DNA from: Craterostigma plantagineum
Taxonomy: Eukaryota > Streptophyta > Magnoliopsida > Lamiales > Linderniaceae
Reading direction: 5' to 3'
DNA: 64,000 bases
NCBI GenBank assembly: GCA_027422505.1
Contig: JAPQWV010000408.1
Span: 1 to 64,000, forward strand
How positions within the stretch are numbered: the first letter of the stretch is position 1; each line of letters begins with the position of its first letter. Below the pieces are notes generated by a model. It was not told the origin of the DNA. It saw only the letters and a program-made list of their open reading frames with translations, and did no database searches. Both the position numbers and the translations under genes were made by a program. Positions 12,480 through 23,198 of the stretch are shown here, piece by piece.

Positions 12480-12815
12480 ATAACGAGAAAATAACCCAAT
12501 AAATAATCGAATTAAATAATACAAAATAATCCAATAAATAATCTAATAAATAATCCAATTAAATAATCTAATTAAATAATCGAATTAAATAATACAAAAT
12601 AATCCAATCAAATAATCTAATTAAATAATCGAATTAAATAATACAAAATAATCCAATTAAATAATCTAATTAAATAATACAATTAATAACCTATTAAATA
12701 ATCGAATTAAATAATACAAAATAATCCAATCAAATAATCTAATTAAATAATCGAATTAAATAATACAAAATAATCCAATTAATAATCTAATTAAATAATC
12801 CAATTAAATTACCGA
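12480..12815. repeat. AT-rich tandem array (AATAATCnAATTAA-type)
   Basis: Short units such as AATAATCCAATTAA, AATAATCTAATTAA and AATAATCGAATTAA alternate with AATACAAAATAATCC. A higher-order period of roughly 50-75 bases is visible. It sits between the GC-rich minisatellite and the captured gene fragment. Confidence 0.75.
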
Positions 12816-12892
12816 TATTTGGCGGAGTCCTCTGGCATGTTTCAGTAAGATTTCGTGCTGTGAATTGAGCTTGATTGGTTTCCTCTTTTAGG

Positions 12893-13170
12893 AAGGGGGA
12901 TTATATTACCGATATTTGGCGGAGTTTAAATCTGGGAATGATAAGAAGGATGCTGTTGATGAAACCATGAAGGCATATTAGGTGCCACATATGAATCAAG
13001 AGCTCTTGCGTGTCTATGTATATATATCTGTGACGTTTATGTATATAAATCATTTCAGGCTGACACCATTACAGCCGAAGCTGAACTGTCGCCAACCCAT
13101 CCAATTCGATTGGGCTTGGCATTGAACTTTCTGGGTTTTTTTGTTATGAGATCTTAAGCTCTCCTGAAAG
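12893..13170 (+). pseudogene. Captured 14-3-3 gene fragment (two partial exons and one intron)
   Basis: Segment one (about 12893-12981) encodes [20 protein letters not shown] then MKAY. A retained intron follows (about 12982-13058), ending in TTTCAG. Segment two (13059-13170) encodes [18 protein letters not shown] and, after a one-base slip, YEILSSPER, stopping exactly at a GT donor. These are the central helices of plant 14-3-3 phosphopeptide-binding adaptors, roughly residues 125-195. The preceding acceptor (CTCTTTTAG) is also retained, so genomic DNA, not cDNA, was captured. The fragment lacks both ends of the protein and has frame slips, so it is not a functional gene. A short second copy of the TACCGATATTTGGCGGAG motif lies at about 12831-12848. 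Confidence 0.85.
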
Positions 13171-13182
13171 GTACTTGGACCA

Positions 13183-13550
13183 TCAAATAAATAATCCAAA
13201 TAATTAATCCAAATAAATAATATAAACAAAAATATACAAATAAATAATACAAATAAATAATACAAATAAATAATACAAAAAATAATACAAATAAATAAAT
13301 CCAAATATATAATACAAATACATAATCCAAATAAATAATACCAATAAATAATACAAATAAATAATACAAAAAATAATCCAAATAAATAATACAAATAAAA
13401 ATAAATAAAATATACAATAAATAATACAAATAAATAATCCAAATATAATACAAAAATAAATAATATAAGTAAATATACAAATAAATAATCCAAATAAATA
13501 ATACAAATAAATAATACCAATAAATAATCCAAATAAAAAATAAAAAAATT
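13183..13550. repeat. AT-rich tandem array (AATAAATAATACA/CCA-type)
   Basis: Variants of AAATAAATAATACAAATAAATAATCC fill this interval. The long open frames here encode only Tyr/Leu/Phe/Ile runs. Confidence 0.8.
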
Positions 13551-13568
13551 AAAAAAAACTAAAAAAAA

Positions 13569-13798
13569 ATTGTGACCGAAATCGAATTTCGGCTACCCAA
13601 AGAGGCGACCGAAAAACGATTTCGGTTACGTCTAAGGTAACCGAACAATAATTTCGGTCGTCGTAAGGGGTGACCGAACAACAATTTCGGTCACCTCTTG
13701 GGCTGACCGAAGTGAAATTTCGGTCGTCCCAAGAGGTGAACGAAATTGTTGTTCGGTCACCTCTTTGGGTAGCCGAAATTCGATTTCGGTCACAATTT
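13569..13798. repeat. Long inverted repeat (hairpin) of CCGAAAT/ATTTCGG units
   Basis: The left arm (about 13569-13612, beginning ATTGTGACCGAAATCGAATT and including CTACCCAAAGAGG) matches the reverse complement of the right arm (about 13755-13798) almost perfectly over 44 bases. The inner region also contains inverted CACCTCTTGGG/CCCAAGAGGTG pairs. A transcript would fold into a long, nearly continuous hairpin. Confidence 0.85.
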
Positions 13799-14106
13799 AT
13801 TTATTTTTTTTATTATTTTTATTTTTTTATTTATTTATTTGGATTATTTCGGTCACCTCTTTGCTTACCATCAGTGCCAGTAGACACTTTCTTTGACCTT
13901 TCAATTTCGAAAATATACGATTCATTGAAATGTTTTAATTTTTTGTTATGTTTGAATCTGATTTGGATGTTGATTGCGATATCAGATTAGTTGTAAGGAA
14001 AATGACTTTAAAAAGAAATTTAATTAGAAAGGGCAAAATAGTCTTTTTCAGTCCTTTAGGGGGCGGGGGGTGACTAGGAAAAAGGGGGCGGTGAATAGCA
14101 ATCCAG

Positions 14107-14844
14107 TAGATATTATAGATTATAACATGAGTACAATTCAAGAGTTCTGTTACAAGATTTGGACTGAAAGCCTACAATACGAGATTGTAGTAATCGATTT
14201 AGAATAAATGAGGCCCATAAAAAGGTAGGCCCATCTAGGGTCTAATTGGACCATAGCTGATGGCCAATAACGATAGTAGGGTAGATTCGTAATTAGGTGT
14301 TGCGTTGTCTCCCCTGGATGACGCACGACAAACGTTTTCCTCACTTTTCTTGTCTCCGATCTTTGTTATCTTAGTCTTGAATGATGTCGATTTACGTTAT
14401 CCCCCGTTTATTTGATTTACGGACTTCCGATGCATTCCTGGCGCTGATAAAGAGGCTGCGGATGTACGTGCGACGTGTTCTGTATCTGCTAATCGAGACG
14501 CGGTTATTTTATTAAGCTCGTTGAAGGCAGGGCACTCGATTCTAGTTTCTGTTTCTGTGAGATTTTTTTTTTCTCGATTTTGTTGTTGTTTTTTCCTCCA
14601 TCAAATGTACGTGTTTTTCCAGCTTCCGATCGTGATACTGGATGCTGTATGCTTTTTTTTCTCTCTTTGCGTGGGTCGTTGTTTGGTTTTTCCCCTTGCA
14701 GCACTGCACCACTTTTCGTTGGCTTAGGTTTAAGATTCCAGGCCGTTGTTGAGTACAACCACTCTGGGTTCGTGAAATTATATTGGGCGTCGGCTACGAC
14801 TGATTATTTATTTTTTTTCAATTTCAAAAAGGTTGGTGTCTGGG
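14107..14844. other. Upstream and leader region of the SUVH gene
   Basis: About 740 bases without a supported coding segment. Pyrimidine-rich stretches at 14520-14700 look like a 5' leader or leader intron of the downstream methyltransferase gene. Confidence 0.5.
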
Positions 14845-17800
14845 ATGATTTCAAGCAAGCGGCATCTGGAAAATGGAGGTTTGTTCAAGTATAAGACAAG
14901 GAAAGTGTCTGCCACCCGAGATTTTCCGCTAATTGTGGCCCAAATGCAGTGCGAGTTGATTCAAAACCGGATGAAACTGCCCCTACTGGAGTTTTTGTAT
15001 TGGAGGGTATTGGTGCTGAAAGTTCTCAGTGGACTAAAAGTGCTTTGGGAGATGATGCTCTGAATCCTATAACTATTTCCGAGATAGAAAATGGCGTGGG
15101 TTTTGAGATGGGGGGTCAATCGCGTCAAGTGCTGAACAGTCCTGACAATGGAGCTGGATGTTAGGGATTCTTGGGGAAAAGATTGTGGTAGATCCCAATT
15201 CCATAGAGAATTTGGTTGTAGAAGCTGGACCACTTGAAGGAGCAGTAAGTAAATCTGTTATTGAAGGAAGGGTTCGGTCATCTGATGCGTTGGTTGGCAT
15301 TACAGCAATGGAAATGGATGGTTTCCAAACGACATTGATGACTTAATGACCGCAAATGAACTCGTCGGAGCTTATGAGGTTTGATGACAAGAAGAGTGAT
15401 TTCCCTAAGAAAGACATTGACGGTAAAGGTGAGATGGTGGCCAAAGAATCAGATAACACGGGTGATTTGGCTTTGGCAAAATCAACATCAGATGCTAATG
15501 CATCTGCTCATAAAGAGCTCGTTGCTGGTATTCCCCAATCTTTACCTGCAGCGTCTGGTTGTGTGAGGCCAAAAGAAAAAATTCCGTAAGAGAAGAGTTT
15601 CTGCTATTCGCGACTTCCCTCCTCATGTGGGCCCAATGCTGTCTTACCAACTGAAGAAAATGAACAGGCGCCGACTTTAGGAAAAGATGTTCTGCTGAAC
15701 CTGAACGGCCTCCACAACAAATGGTTCGAGAAAAGGAAGTAGGTGTTGAGCATGCGTCAGTGACCATGTCCAAGAAAGTTATGGATCAAAGCGTTGATGA
15801 TGCCAAGAAACAGTTGAAAGAGAGAGTGTTCTTCAGTCGCCGAAAAGGAATGATCAAGAAAGGTCTCAGCAGACAAGCTCTACCTTGGGGAACGAACCAC
15901 ACAGGGAGGTTGTACATGGGTTGATGGCTGCACCCAATTGTCCACACAGGAAAGAAATAGCCAAGTCAAGTTCAGACGATACAGTGTGTGGGGTCCGAAG
16001 CAAGGCAGAAGAATTTATCTCGTAAAAAAAATCGAAATCTGTCGAAACGAAAACTACAGCTGCAGCAGATTCTTCAGGAGGAACACATACAGATAAACCC
16101 ACATTTTCTGATCCCGTGAAGTCGATTCAAATTCATCTCATCAGAGTTCACCCACGAGGAACACCACAGCGTGAAGAATTTATCTAGTAAAAAAAAATCG
16201 AAATCTGTCGAAACGAAAACTACAGCTGCAGCAGATTCTTCAGGAGGAACACATACAGATAAACCCACATTTTCTGATTCTCGTGAAGTCGATTCAAACC
16301 TCATCTCATCAGAGTTCACCCACGAGGAACACCACAGTGTGTGCGACCAGCAGCCCCTTGCAATCATTCCCCTTTCTGTATATGATCCAAATGATGAGGA
16401 ACCCAATGAAAAGGCCATCATCGTCGCTCCCCGCGAAATGCATCCACAAGCAGAACGAGCGCAACAAAAGAGACGAAGAGATCATATCGGCGACAGAAGG
16501 GCAAGGTTGTGGCCAAAAAAGTAAACCCCCATCATTCGCAGAATCTAATAACACTTCCTACGATGAAGAGGGTGTAGATACGGGCGATGGAGCGTACCAA
16601 GAAAACTCATCTGCGAACAACATGCAGGACATAGACGTCAGTTTGCCTCCCTTCGGCCCTTCTTCAAGCTCAGGCCACAACGACGCCCGCCACAAAGTTC
16701 GAGAAACGCTCAGGCTCTTCAACACCATATGCAGAAAGCTCTTGCAGAGGGGAAGAATCGAAATCAGCCCAGGTCGCCCCGTCCTCCAACTCGAAAAAAG
16801 TGGCCAGCAGATTCGACCTCATGACGGCGAAGATCATCAAGGAGAAGAAGAAGGAAGTCAACACCGAGAAGAAGATCATCGGGAAGTCCAGGCGTCGAAG
16901 TTGGCGACGAGTTTCAGTACAGAGTCGAGCTCGCTCTCGTGGGGATTCACAGCCCTTACATAGGGGGCATAGATCGCACGACGTACGAAGGCATCCCAGT
17001 CGCAACTAGCATCGTCGCTCGGGCGCCTACGAAGACGACGTAGAGCACGCCGAGGAGCTCTACTACTGTGGCTCGGGCGGGCAAACGGTTGGGGGCAAGA
17101 AAAAGAAGCCCGAGGATCAAAAGCTCGAGCGCGGGAATCTCGCCCTGAGTAACAGCGTAACCAAGCGTACCCCAGTTCGAGTCGTACGAGGCTGGAAGGA
17201 GACGAGGCTTGTGGACCCACAAGACACTAGGCCGAAAGTAGTCACCACGTACGTCTACGACGGCCTATATACAGTGGTCGACTGTACGACCCAAGAACGC
17301 GATAATCGGAAGATTTTCATGTTCAAGCTCGTGAGGAACCCGGGTCAACCCGAGCTCGCCTGGAAGGAGCTTAAGAAGGTGAACCGCTCCAAGACCCGAC
17401 CCGGGACCTGCGTCAGCGATATCTCGCAGGGAAAAGAGCTGATAGCAATAGCAGCCGTGAACACTGTGGAGAACGAAAAACCGCCCACTTTCATCTACAT
17501 GGCTAAGATGATGTACCCAAATTGGCTAAAGCTGAACCCACCCATGGCTGCAGCTGCTCGGGGAGGTGCTCAGATTCGAGGAAATGTCTGTGTGCGGCTA
17601 AGAACGGGGGAGAGATACCCTACAACCATAACGGGGCGATCGTCGAGACCAAGCCCATCGTTTACGAATGCGGGCCCCGCTGCAAGTGCCCGCCTTCTTG
17701 CTACAACAGAGTGAGCCAGCGTGGGTTAGGCTTCAGCTCGAGATTTTCAAGACTGAGAAGAGAGTTTGGGGACTGAGGGCGCTCGCCTCGGTACCTTCTG

Positions 17801-18313
17801 GAAGCTTCATATGCGAGTATTCGGGGGAGCTTCTCCAGGACAAGGAAGCCGAGGAGAGGATAGGGAACGACGAGTACCTCTTTGATATCGGCCATAACTA
17901 CCAAGAAAAACACTCTGAGTTCCGAGGAGCAGGCGAGCTTGGCCGAAGAAGGTGGGTATACCATCGACGCTGCTCAGTATGGTAACGTTGGGAGGTTTAT
18001 TAACCATAGCTGTTCGCCTAATGTTACGCCCAGTATGTGATTTACGATCACGATGATAAGAAGATGCCTCATGTGATGCTTTTCGCCATGGAGACATTCC
18101 TCCTCTCCAGGAATTGACTTACCATTACAATACTCGGTGGATCAGATTAGGGACGCCGACGGGAATATTAAGGTTAAGAAGTGTTATTGCGGTAGCGCTG
18201 ATTGTAATGGCAGTTGTACTGAGGCGTTCGCCGGGCGGGACGATGGTTTTTGTCTGAAGGAGAACTGTTATGTTTTGAGATGTTTTAGTGTTCGGATAGT
18301 TTTTTCAAGTTAA
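14845..18313 (+). CDS. SUVH5/6-type histone H3K9 methyltransferase, multiple apparent frameshifts
   Basis: A long disordered N-terminus contains two copies of the SUVH5/6-type motif: RKVSATRDFP near 14907 and RRVSAIRDFPPHVGPNA near 15599. Then come ARHKVRETLRLFNTICRKLL (near 16690) and the SRA/YDG domain (PGVEVGDEFQYRVEL near 16890, EDQKLERGNLALSNSV, TYVYDGLYTV near 17250). The Cys-rich pre-SET follows (GCSCSGRCSDSRKC, CGPRCKCPPSCYNRVSQ), then SET (SGSFICEYSGEL, YGNVGRFINHSCSPN, ELTYHYN) and a post-SET CYCGSADC near 18188, ending at TAA 18311-18313. Such enzymes bind methylated DNA through SRA and deposit H3K9me2 in the nucleus. The key NHSCSPN and post-SET cysteines are present. The coding region appears intronless, as is typical. 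At least eight frame slips occur, for example near 14921, 15172, 15600, 16760, 16890, 17550, 17730, 17930 and 18100. The start is a best guess. Confidence 0.85.
16008..16337 (+). repeat. In-frame 165-bp tandem duplication within the SUVH gene
   Basis: Two neighbouring copies (16008-16172 and 16173-16337) both begin GAAGAATTTATCT and continue through AAATCTGTCGAAACGAAAAC to GAGGAACACCACAG. They differ by a few single-base changes. The period of 165 bases equals 55 codons, adding a second Lys/Thr/Ser-rich block to the disordered N-terminal region. Confidence 0.85.
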
Positions 18314-18399
18314 ATTATAGAGAATGGGTTGGCGTGCCGCGTGAGCAAATAAGTGATTGTTATCAAATGGATTTTGCAATTGGGTTATTTAATCGATCA

Positions 18400-18885
18400 T
18401 CCTATATATACATTTAAATGTAGTTTCTATGTAAAGCTGCCACATGTCCCCTTTAATATTAAAATCAATTATTAATTCATAAAAAATCTATCAAACTTCC
18501 CACGTCCCACAACAAATCAAAAGTTTTCTACAATTAATAATATATAAAAAAATAAAATTCAAACAAAGTTGTCCACACTCTATAATTAACCCACGATCTA
18601 TTATAAAAAAAATAAACCATAAGAGGAAAACAACAAGGATTCTAATTTTTTTTATCTTCAGTAAAAAAAAAAATCAAAATTTTCCCATCATTCCACTTTT
18701 ATTGTTTGTAGCAATTGTTACATGTGGTATGTCAGCCCCTTCTGATTTTTAGAGTCCGAGGAGTATAATCATTTATTCTTCAATTGAAGAATACAATGTC
18801 ATTAGCTAAGTTTGTTATTTTTCTCATTAGATATTACATATTGATTTATATATTAAGACCCGTACATCGTAGGGGCAAAAACTAG
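18400..18885 (+). mobile_element. Short non-autonomous Helitron
   Basis: The 5' end begins TCCTATATATACATTT and includes GCCACATGTCC shortly after, a common plant Helitron start. The 3' end has a small hairpin CCCGTACATCGTAGGGG followed about five bases later by terminal CTAG. The element sits between an A (18399) and a T (18886), as expected for Helitron insertion at AT. It is 486 bases long with no coding capacity. The hairpin is imperfect by one base. Confidence 0.7.
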
Positions 18886-19067
18886 TTTTACAGAAAGAAT
18901 TGTGTTAATTATTATAATTTTGGACAAAACGTAAATAAAGTAAATGAGGGAGGATTCTGAAAAGCGCGTGAAATGAAATTAGTAACAACGTTTTAGGCGG
19001 GGAAAGAGCTTATTTACTTGAGGTAAACCATAGAGTTATCATCACTGCAACGCAATCGACGCCCTGA

Positions 19068-19583
19068 GAGCATCTCTAACCCGCAGCATGAAAATACAGT
19101 TGATTCTGCACAATATTACAGCTGCTACAGTGTTTTTACTCCAACCCATAAACTCTACTTTCTACAGTAATTTTCTCTCCAACCCATTAACTCTCTTTTC
19201 TACTCTAAAATCAAATTCCTATATTAACCTTTATCTTATATAATTAAAAAAAGTCAACAAATTATAATAATTAATATTTACTAAATTATAAACTAACAAA
19301 TTATTTAATTATTTATTAAATCCAAACGAAAATATAAATAAAATAGGAATAATATTATTTTACTTTATTATTATAAGAAACTCAAATATTTAAATATAAT
19401 TAAAAAAATTTATTGAAATAAATTATAAATAAATAGAAAGTACAACACAATTTTTTGTGTTGAAAATTGTGTGTACTCTACATCTAACTACCTCTGCTAA
19501 TCTACGCATTATTAGTGTCAGATATAGAGTCCCATTGGAGTAAAGACGTACTACACAAAAAGAAGTACCCGTTGAAGATGCTC
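19068..19583. mobile_element. MITE with GAGCATCT terminal inverted repeats
   Basis: The ends GAGCATCTCTAAC and (reverse-complemented) GAGCATCTTCAAC are inverted repeats. They are flanked by a 3-bp direct repeat TGA at 19065-19067 and 19584-19586. A 516-bp AT-rich interior without genes and a 3-bp duplication fit a Tourist-like (PIF/Harbinger) MITE, although TGA departs from the usual TWA target. It lies about 60 bases upstream of the DDT gene and may supply promoter sequence. Confidence 0.65.
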
Positions 19584-19642
19584 TGATAATTCCCAATTTT
19601 ATCGCCGTAAAAAACAAATCGTAAAGTATGTTGTGCGGGCAT

Positions 19643-22600
19643 ATGTCTGCAATCGGAACCATGACTGAAGCTCACCAAGCGACGGAGCTAGACGCCGACG
19701 TTACGTTGATCTCTAACTCGCCATCAGCAGATGTCGAGCAGTTCCGTACGACGCTACGCCAGCGTTGGGAGTTGGCTTCTGTTCTCAATTTCATCCGCGT
19801 AATTTTGGCTTTCACTTTTGCTGTTCTTTTTTTGGTTTGTACTAAGCAGGTAATGATGAATGGTTGTTCACGGTGAAAATGCAGGTGTTTCAGCCGCTTA
19901 TTGGTGGAGAGTTGAAGATGTCAGCCGAGGACATTGAAACCGCACTGATTGAGCAGAACGATGCACTTGCCAAGCTTCACATAGCGATTTTAAAGGTTTT
20001 CCTCTCGTTTGATTGGTTTCCTCGTGTACGTGAGAGCAGGTTTTTGGATTTAACTGTTTGAGATGAGAGTTTTCTTCACGTTGCTTTGCTAGTTATTATT
20101 TTTTTCCCCGTATTGCTAGGTGGAGTTCTGGAACCTTTGAGCTTTTGATCAACTTGGTCATCGTGTTGCTTAAATCATAATAATTCTAGTCGATTTTATA
20201 TGCGTGAAACTATGATTATTTAGTTAAATAACAGCTATGAGGTTTATTGATCAAATTTTAGCTGCTTGAACTTGTTGATTTCACAATGCACTCCTGGAAT
20301 ATTTTCAGTTTCTCCGCTCATATTTGTTGCTCGTCTTTATATGTTACTTTGTGCACCTGAGATATCATGTATTCTCGAAATCAGGTCTTGTCTCTCAGAT
20401 TTACATAAGTAAAAACGTAACAACGTGTCAAATTCATATTTGATATTAAATAGTTGGTGAATCTGATAATAGCATAGTGATTATTCTAACATGGTTGCTT
20501 GAAATGATTTGGTGATACTGCTTTTACAGGGGGTTGTTCGAGATAGTAGAACTCTAAAGGAACCTGATGCTTGGATGGTGGCTCTCGCTAAGACACTAGC
20601 ACAATGGTGGCGTTGGGTGAGGCTGACAGTAAACTTTGTGATATGTCATATATAGGAAACTGCCACAGGCATTGATGCAATTGTTTCTTATTTGCAGGTT
20701 GGTGTAGGGAATTTCCCTTTAACAGGAGCAAAAGGGTATGCATTTAGATGATTTTCCAGTACTATAGCTCTAGCATCACAATTCTTCTCTCCCTTCTGAT
20801 AGCGCTATCTAACATGACAGGAATGAAATTTCTATTTATAAGGAACTTGATCAACAACTCGTCTACAAATTCTTAAAGCCCTTTGCGAAGTTCGCGTTGA
20901 TGTACTTATCTGGAATCTTTCCTCTATTTTGGAGCACATATCAGGCTTTCTCCCGTATTTGTGGGTTGTCTTTAATTCTGATAGCTGCCTTTTTATTCAG
21001 TGCTGCACTTCTAAGTTCAGGAGCGGTTCTAGTTTTGTATAATCTTGGTTATTTATGATGTTGTGTGGCAGCAATACGATGCCATTGACTTTATCAATGT
21101 AGAACTAGAAATAGTGGAGGAGACTCTAAGTTCAAAAAAGACAAGCTTGTAGATGATGGAAATGGAATTACATTCTGGTATATAATTTTACATGTAAATG
21201 CAGTTTTGAGCTTATTGCTAATGATTGTAACTTCGTATCATTTTAGGTACGATGGAGATGAAGTTGTTGGCACAGGCTATACAAGGAGGTTAAATCACTG
21301 AAAAATGAGAGGCTTAGTTGTACCCCTCAGCCTATCATCTCTCAATGGTACACTCTTGCTACTAATCTTGAAGAGTTCAGAAAATCAAGGTATGCTATAT
21401 ATATCATATCCTTATTTGTGTTTTTCTGTTTCATCTAGAATGCATTAACTCCATCTCTTGGGATATTAGGACGATTATTCGTCCAGCAAATTTAGATGGG
21501 AGGTTGCTGTCAGTGAGTTTCTGGAAGCTAATATCATTCCAGTTCTTGAAAAACAATGGAAGGTGAATAATTGTTATTTTAAGTTGTTACATTTGTCTTG
21601 TCTCTTGACTTCGTGGGAGTTGAATGATATGAATTACTGCATTTAACAGAACAAGCAAAAAGCAAAGATGCAGAAGGAGAGAGAACTGATGATGATGAAC
21701 GGTTTCCGTAATTCAGGGATAATTAGGTCTCGCCGTGGGGTCAAGGATGTTGATTATAAATTTGGTAATGGTAGTTTTTACTTTGTTGTGTTTGCTGCTA
21801 TAGGAAGGCATTTCTTGCTGCTAATTGTGGCAAACTGCCACGGTTAAAAGATTACAGGATATGCAATTGCAAACTTACTAGTTGAAATCACACAAAATTT
21901 TCACAATATACTATGATTAAGTGGTTGTCTGTTCACTATGTACCAAATCTGCACACTTGCTACTATCTGACTTTTGTAACCTTCAACCATGTTGTGTTGC
22001 AGATGACTATGATAGAGCCCATTACTGAGGCCATTCGATATACTAAGTAAGCATTGCCAACTTGCATGTCTTTCCTTCTTGATAGAAGATGATTGAAAAA
22101 TAGGCATGGTTTGCGTTTGTGCTATGTTTGTTGTTTCTTTCGCTGGTTTCCGTTAGGAAGATGACAACCAAGTGAGAAATGACAAGTTCCATCTCTGTCA
22201 GAATTTAAACGCTGACCTATATATACAATTCACCTCTGTTTGGGGTGAACTTGATTAATGCAATCAATTTCTTTCGTGCTACAGCAAAAGAAAGACTGGC
22301 GAGGAACAAAATCAGGATGGGAAAGAGAGCCAAGGTGGAAAGAAGACTGTAACCACCTCAAGTGGATCAAATTATTCGAAGACTAGCTCGTGTAATAGTG
22401 AATCCACTGATAGTGATACCGAGCACAACAGTCATGCAGAAAATGAAAATGCAAGCAAAAAACGAGAGCAAGGTAATGTCAAAGATAATGCTAAGTTAAT
22501 CCACAGGCCGAGAGGTTCGCGCTTTAGTAAGAGGCTAGCTGGAATTCCCGGACATATCGTACCAGAAAGCGTGAACGTGGGAGCCAAAAACAGGCTAAGA

Positions 22601-22681
22601 CAAAGGCCTTCTCTAAATACTGCTGCTGAAACAGAAGTGGTTCCTGATTCAGAAGACGAAAATCCACAGGAAATTAGCTAA
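19643..22681 (+). CDS. DDR4: DDT-domain protein, DDR4-like chromatin-remodelling subunit
   Basis: The first exon (ATG 19643; other in-frame ATGs at 19628 and 19661) ends TLRQRWELASVLNFIR. The following exons read VFQPLIGGELKMSAEDIETALI, GVVRDSRTLKEPDAWMVALA, VGVGNFPLTGAKG, a YKELDP-type block, YDAIDFINVEL, a KDKL..GNG segment, YDGDEVVGTGY, WYTLATNLEEFRKS, EVAVSEFLEANIIPVLEKQWK and TRSRRGVKDVDYKFDDYDRA-like. A Ser/Asn-rich charged tail follows, ending at TAA 22679-22681. This is the order of plant DDR proteins, which join ISWI-type remodellers through their DDT and WHIM-like regions in the nucleus. Frame slips occur near 20852 (GATCAACAACTCG should read GATCCAACAACTCG), near 21102, near 21280 and near 22018. 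Each leaves conserved residues on both sides. Confidence 0.8.
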
Positions 22682-22955
22682 CGAGGCGGCGTCGAAGACT
22701 ATGCTGCTTGCGAAATTCTCAAAACGTGGTTGAATTTGAAATGGGTGTTTTTTCATGTGCAGAACTTTTGGGTCTCAGGCAATGCCTCAAGTTTTGGCTG
22801 GCTGACAACAGTACGGTATCATTATCCGCATTACTTTCTATATAGCCGATAACTGCTGGTTAGTTCATTAAAGCTTTGTTCAGACATTATTTTAGTAGCA
22901 TTCATTTCCTAACATAGCTAGAAGAACGCAACGAGCATGTGCGTGTGTGCTTTCT

Positions 22956-23198
22956 CTAGGCCATGGCCAATACTTGATTCAAATATGCTGACAAATATCC
23001 ATCAAATTGCTTCTCTGCGAAAGTCTCGAGCTGGGATTTGCGTACCTTGCGGAGAAAGACCTTAGAGGTATCGGGCTTGACTCTCCCCGACCCTTCGTCG
23101 AAGTTCTGCATATAGCTCTCAGCATCGTACACTTCTTCAATCCAAGTTTCTCCGTCTTCTTAATTCCCTTTATTTTCTGCCATAACGTAAGAAGCCAT
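22956..23198 (-). CDS. Small uncharacterised plant gene, probably frame-slipped
   Basis: On the minus strand ATG 23196-23198 opens MASYVMAENKG. The frame then hits a TAA, but the same frame reopens as WIEEVYDAESYMQNFDEGSG and ends FAEKQFDGYLSAYLNQ...TAG at 22956-22958. Between them a shifted frame gives RSFSARYANPSSR, which looks like a real conserved segment. The pattern (two frames needed, short total of about 80 residues) matches the single-base losses seen in neighbouring genes. I recognise no function; the acidic N-terminal half and RSFSARYANPSSR motif suggest a short plant-specific family. It converges on the DDT gene. A decayed gene fragment is the alternative. Confidence 0.4.

Larger units (their letters stand above)
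11709..14106. mobile_element. Pack-MULE-like TIR transposon carrying a 14-3-3 fragment
   Basis: The two ends are inverted copies of each other over roughly 75 bases. The left end reads CTATTTACCGCCCCCTTTTT and continues through CACCGCCCCCTAAAGG to TTTTGCCCT. The right end, reverse-complemented, reads CTATTCACCGCCCCCTTTTT with the same continuation. The element is flanked by an identical 8-bp direct repeat TAGATATT at 11701-11708 and 14107-14114, which I take as its target-site duplication. Long TIRs, an 8-9 bp duplication and a captured host gene segment with intron together define a Pack-MULE (Mutator-like). It carries no transposase, so it would need one in trans. Inside are, in order, a 33-bp minisatellite, an AT-rich array, the 14-3-3 fragment, a second AT-rich array and a long hairpin. 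hAT is the alternative superfamily because of the 8-bp duplication. Confidence 0.8.

Noticed and set aside
13050..13532. Tyr/Leu/Ile/Phe-only open frames on the minus strand
   Set aside because: Products of the AT-rich tandem array, low complexity with no domain.
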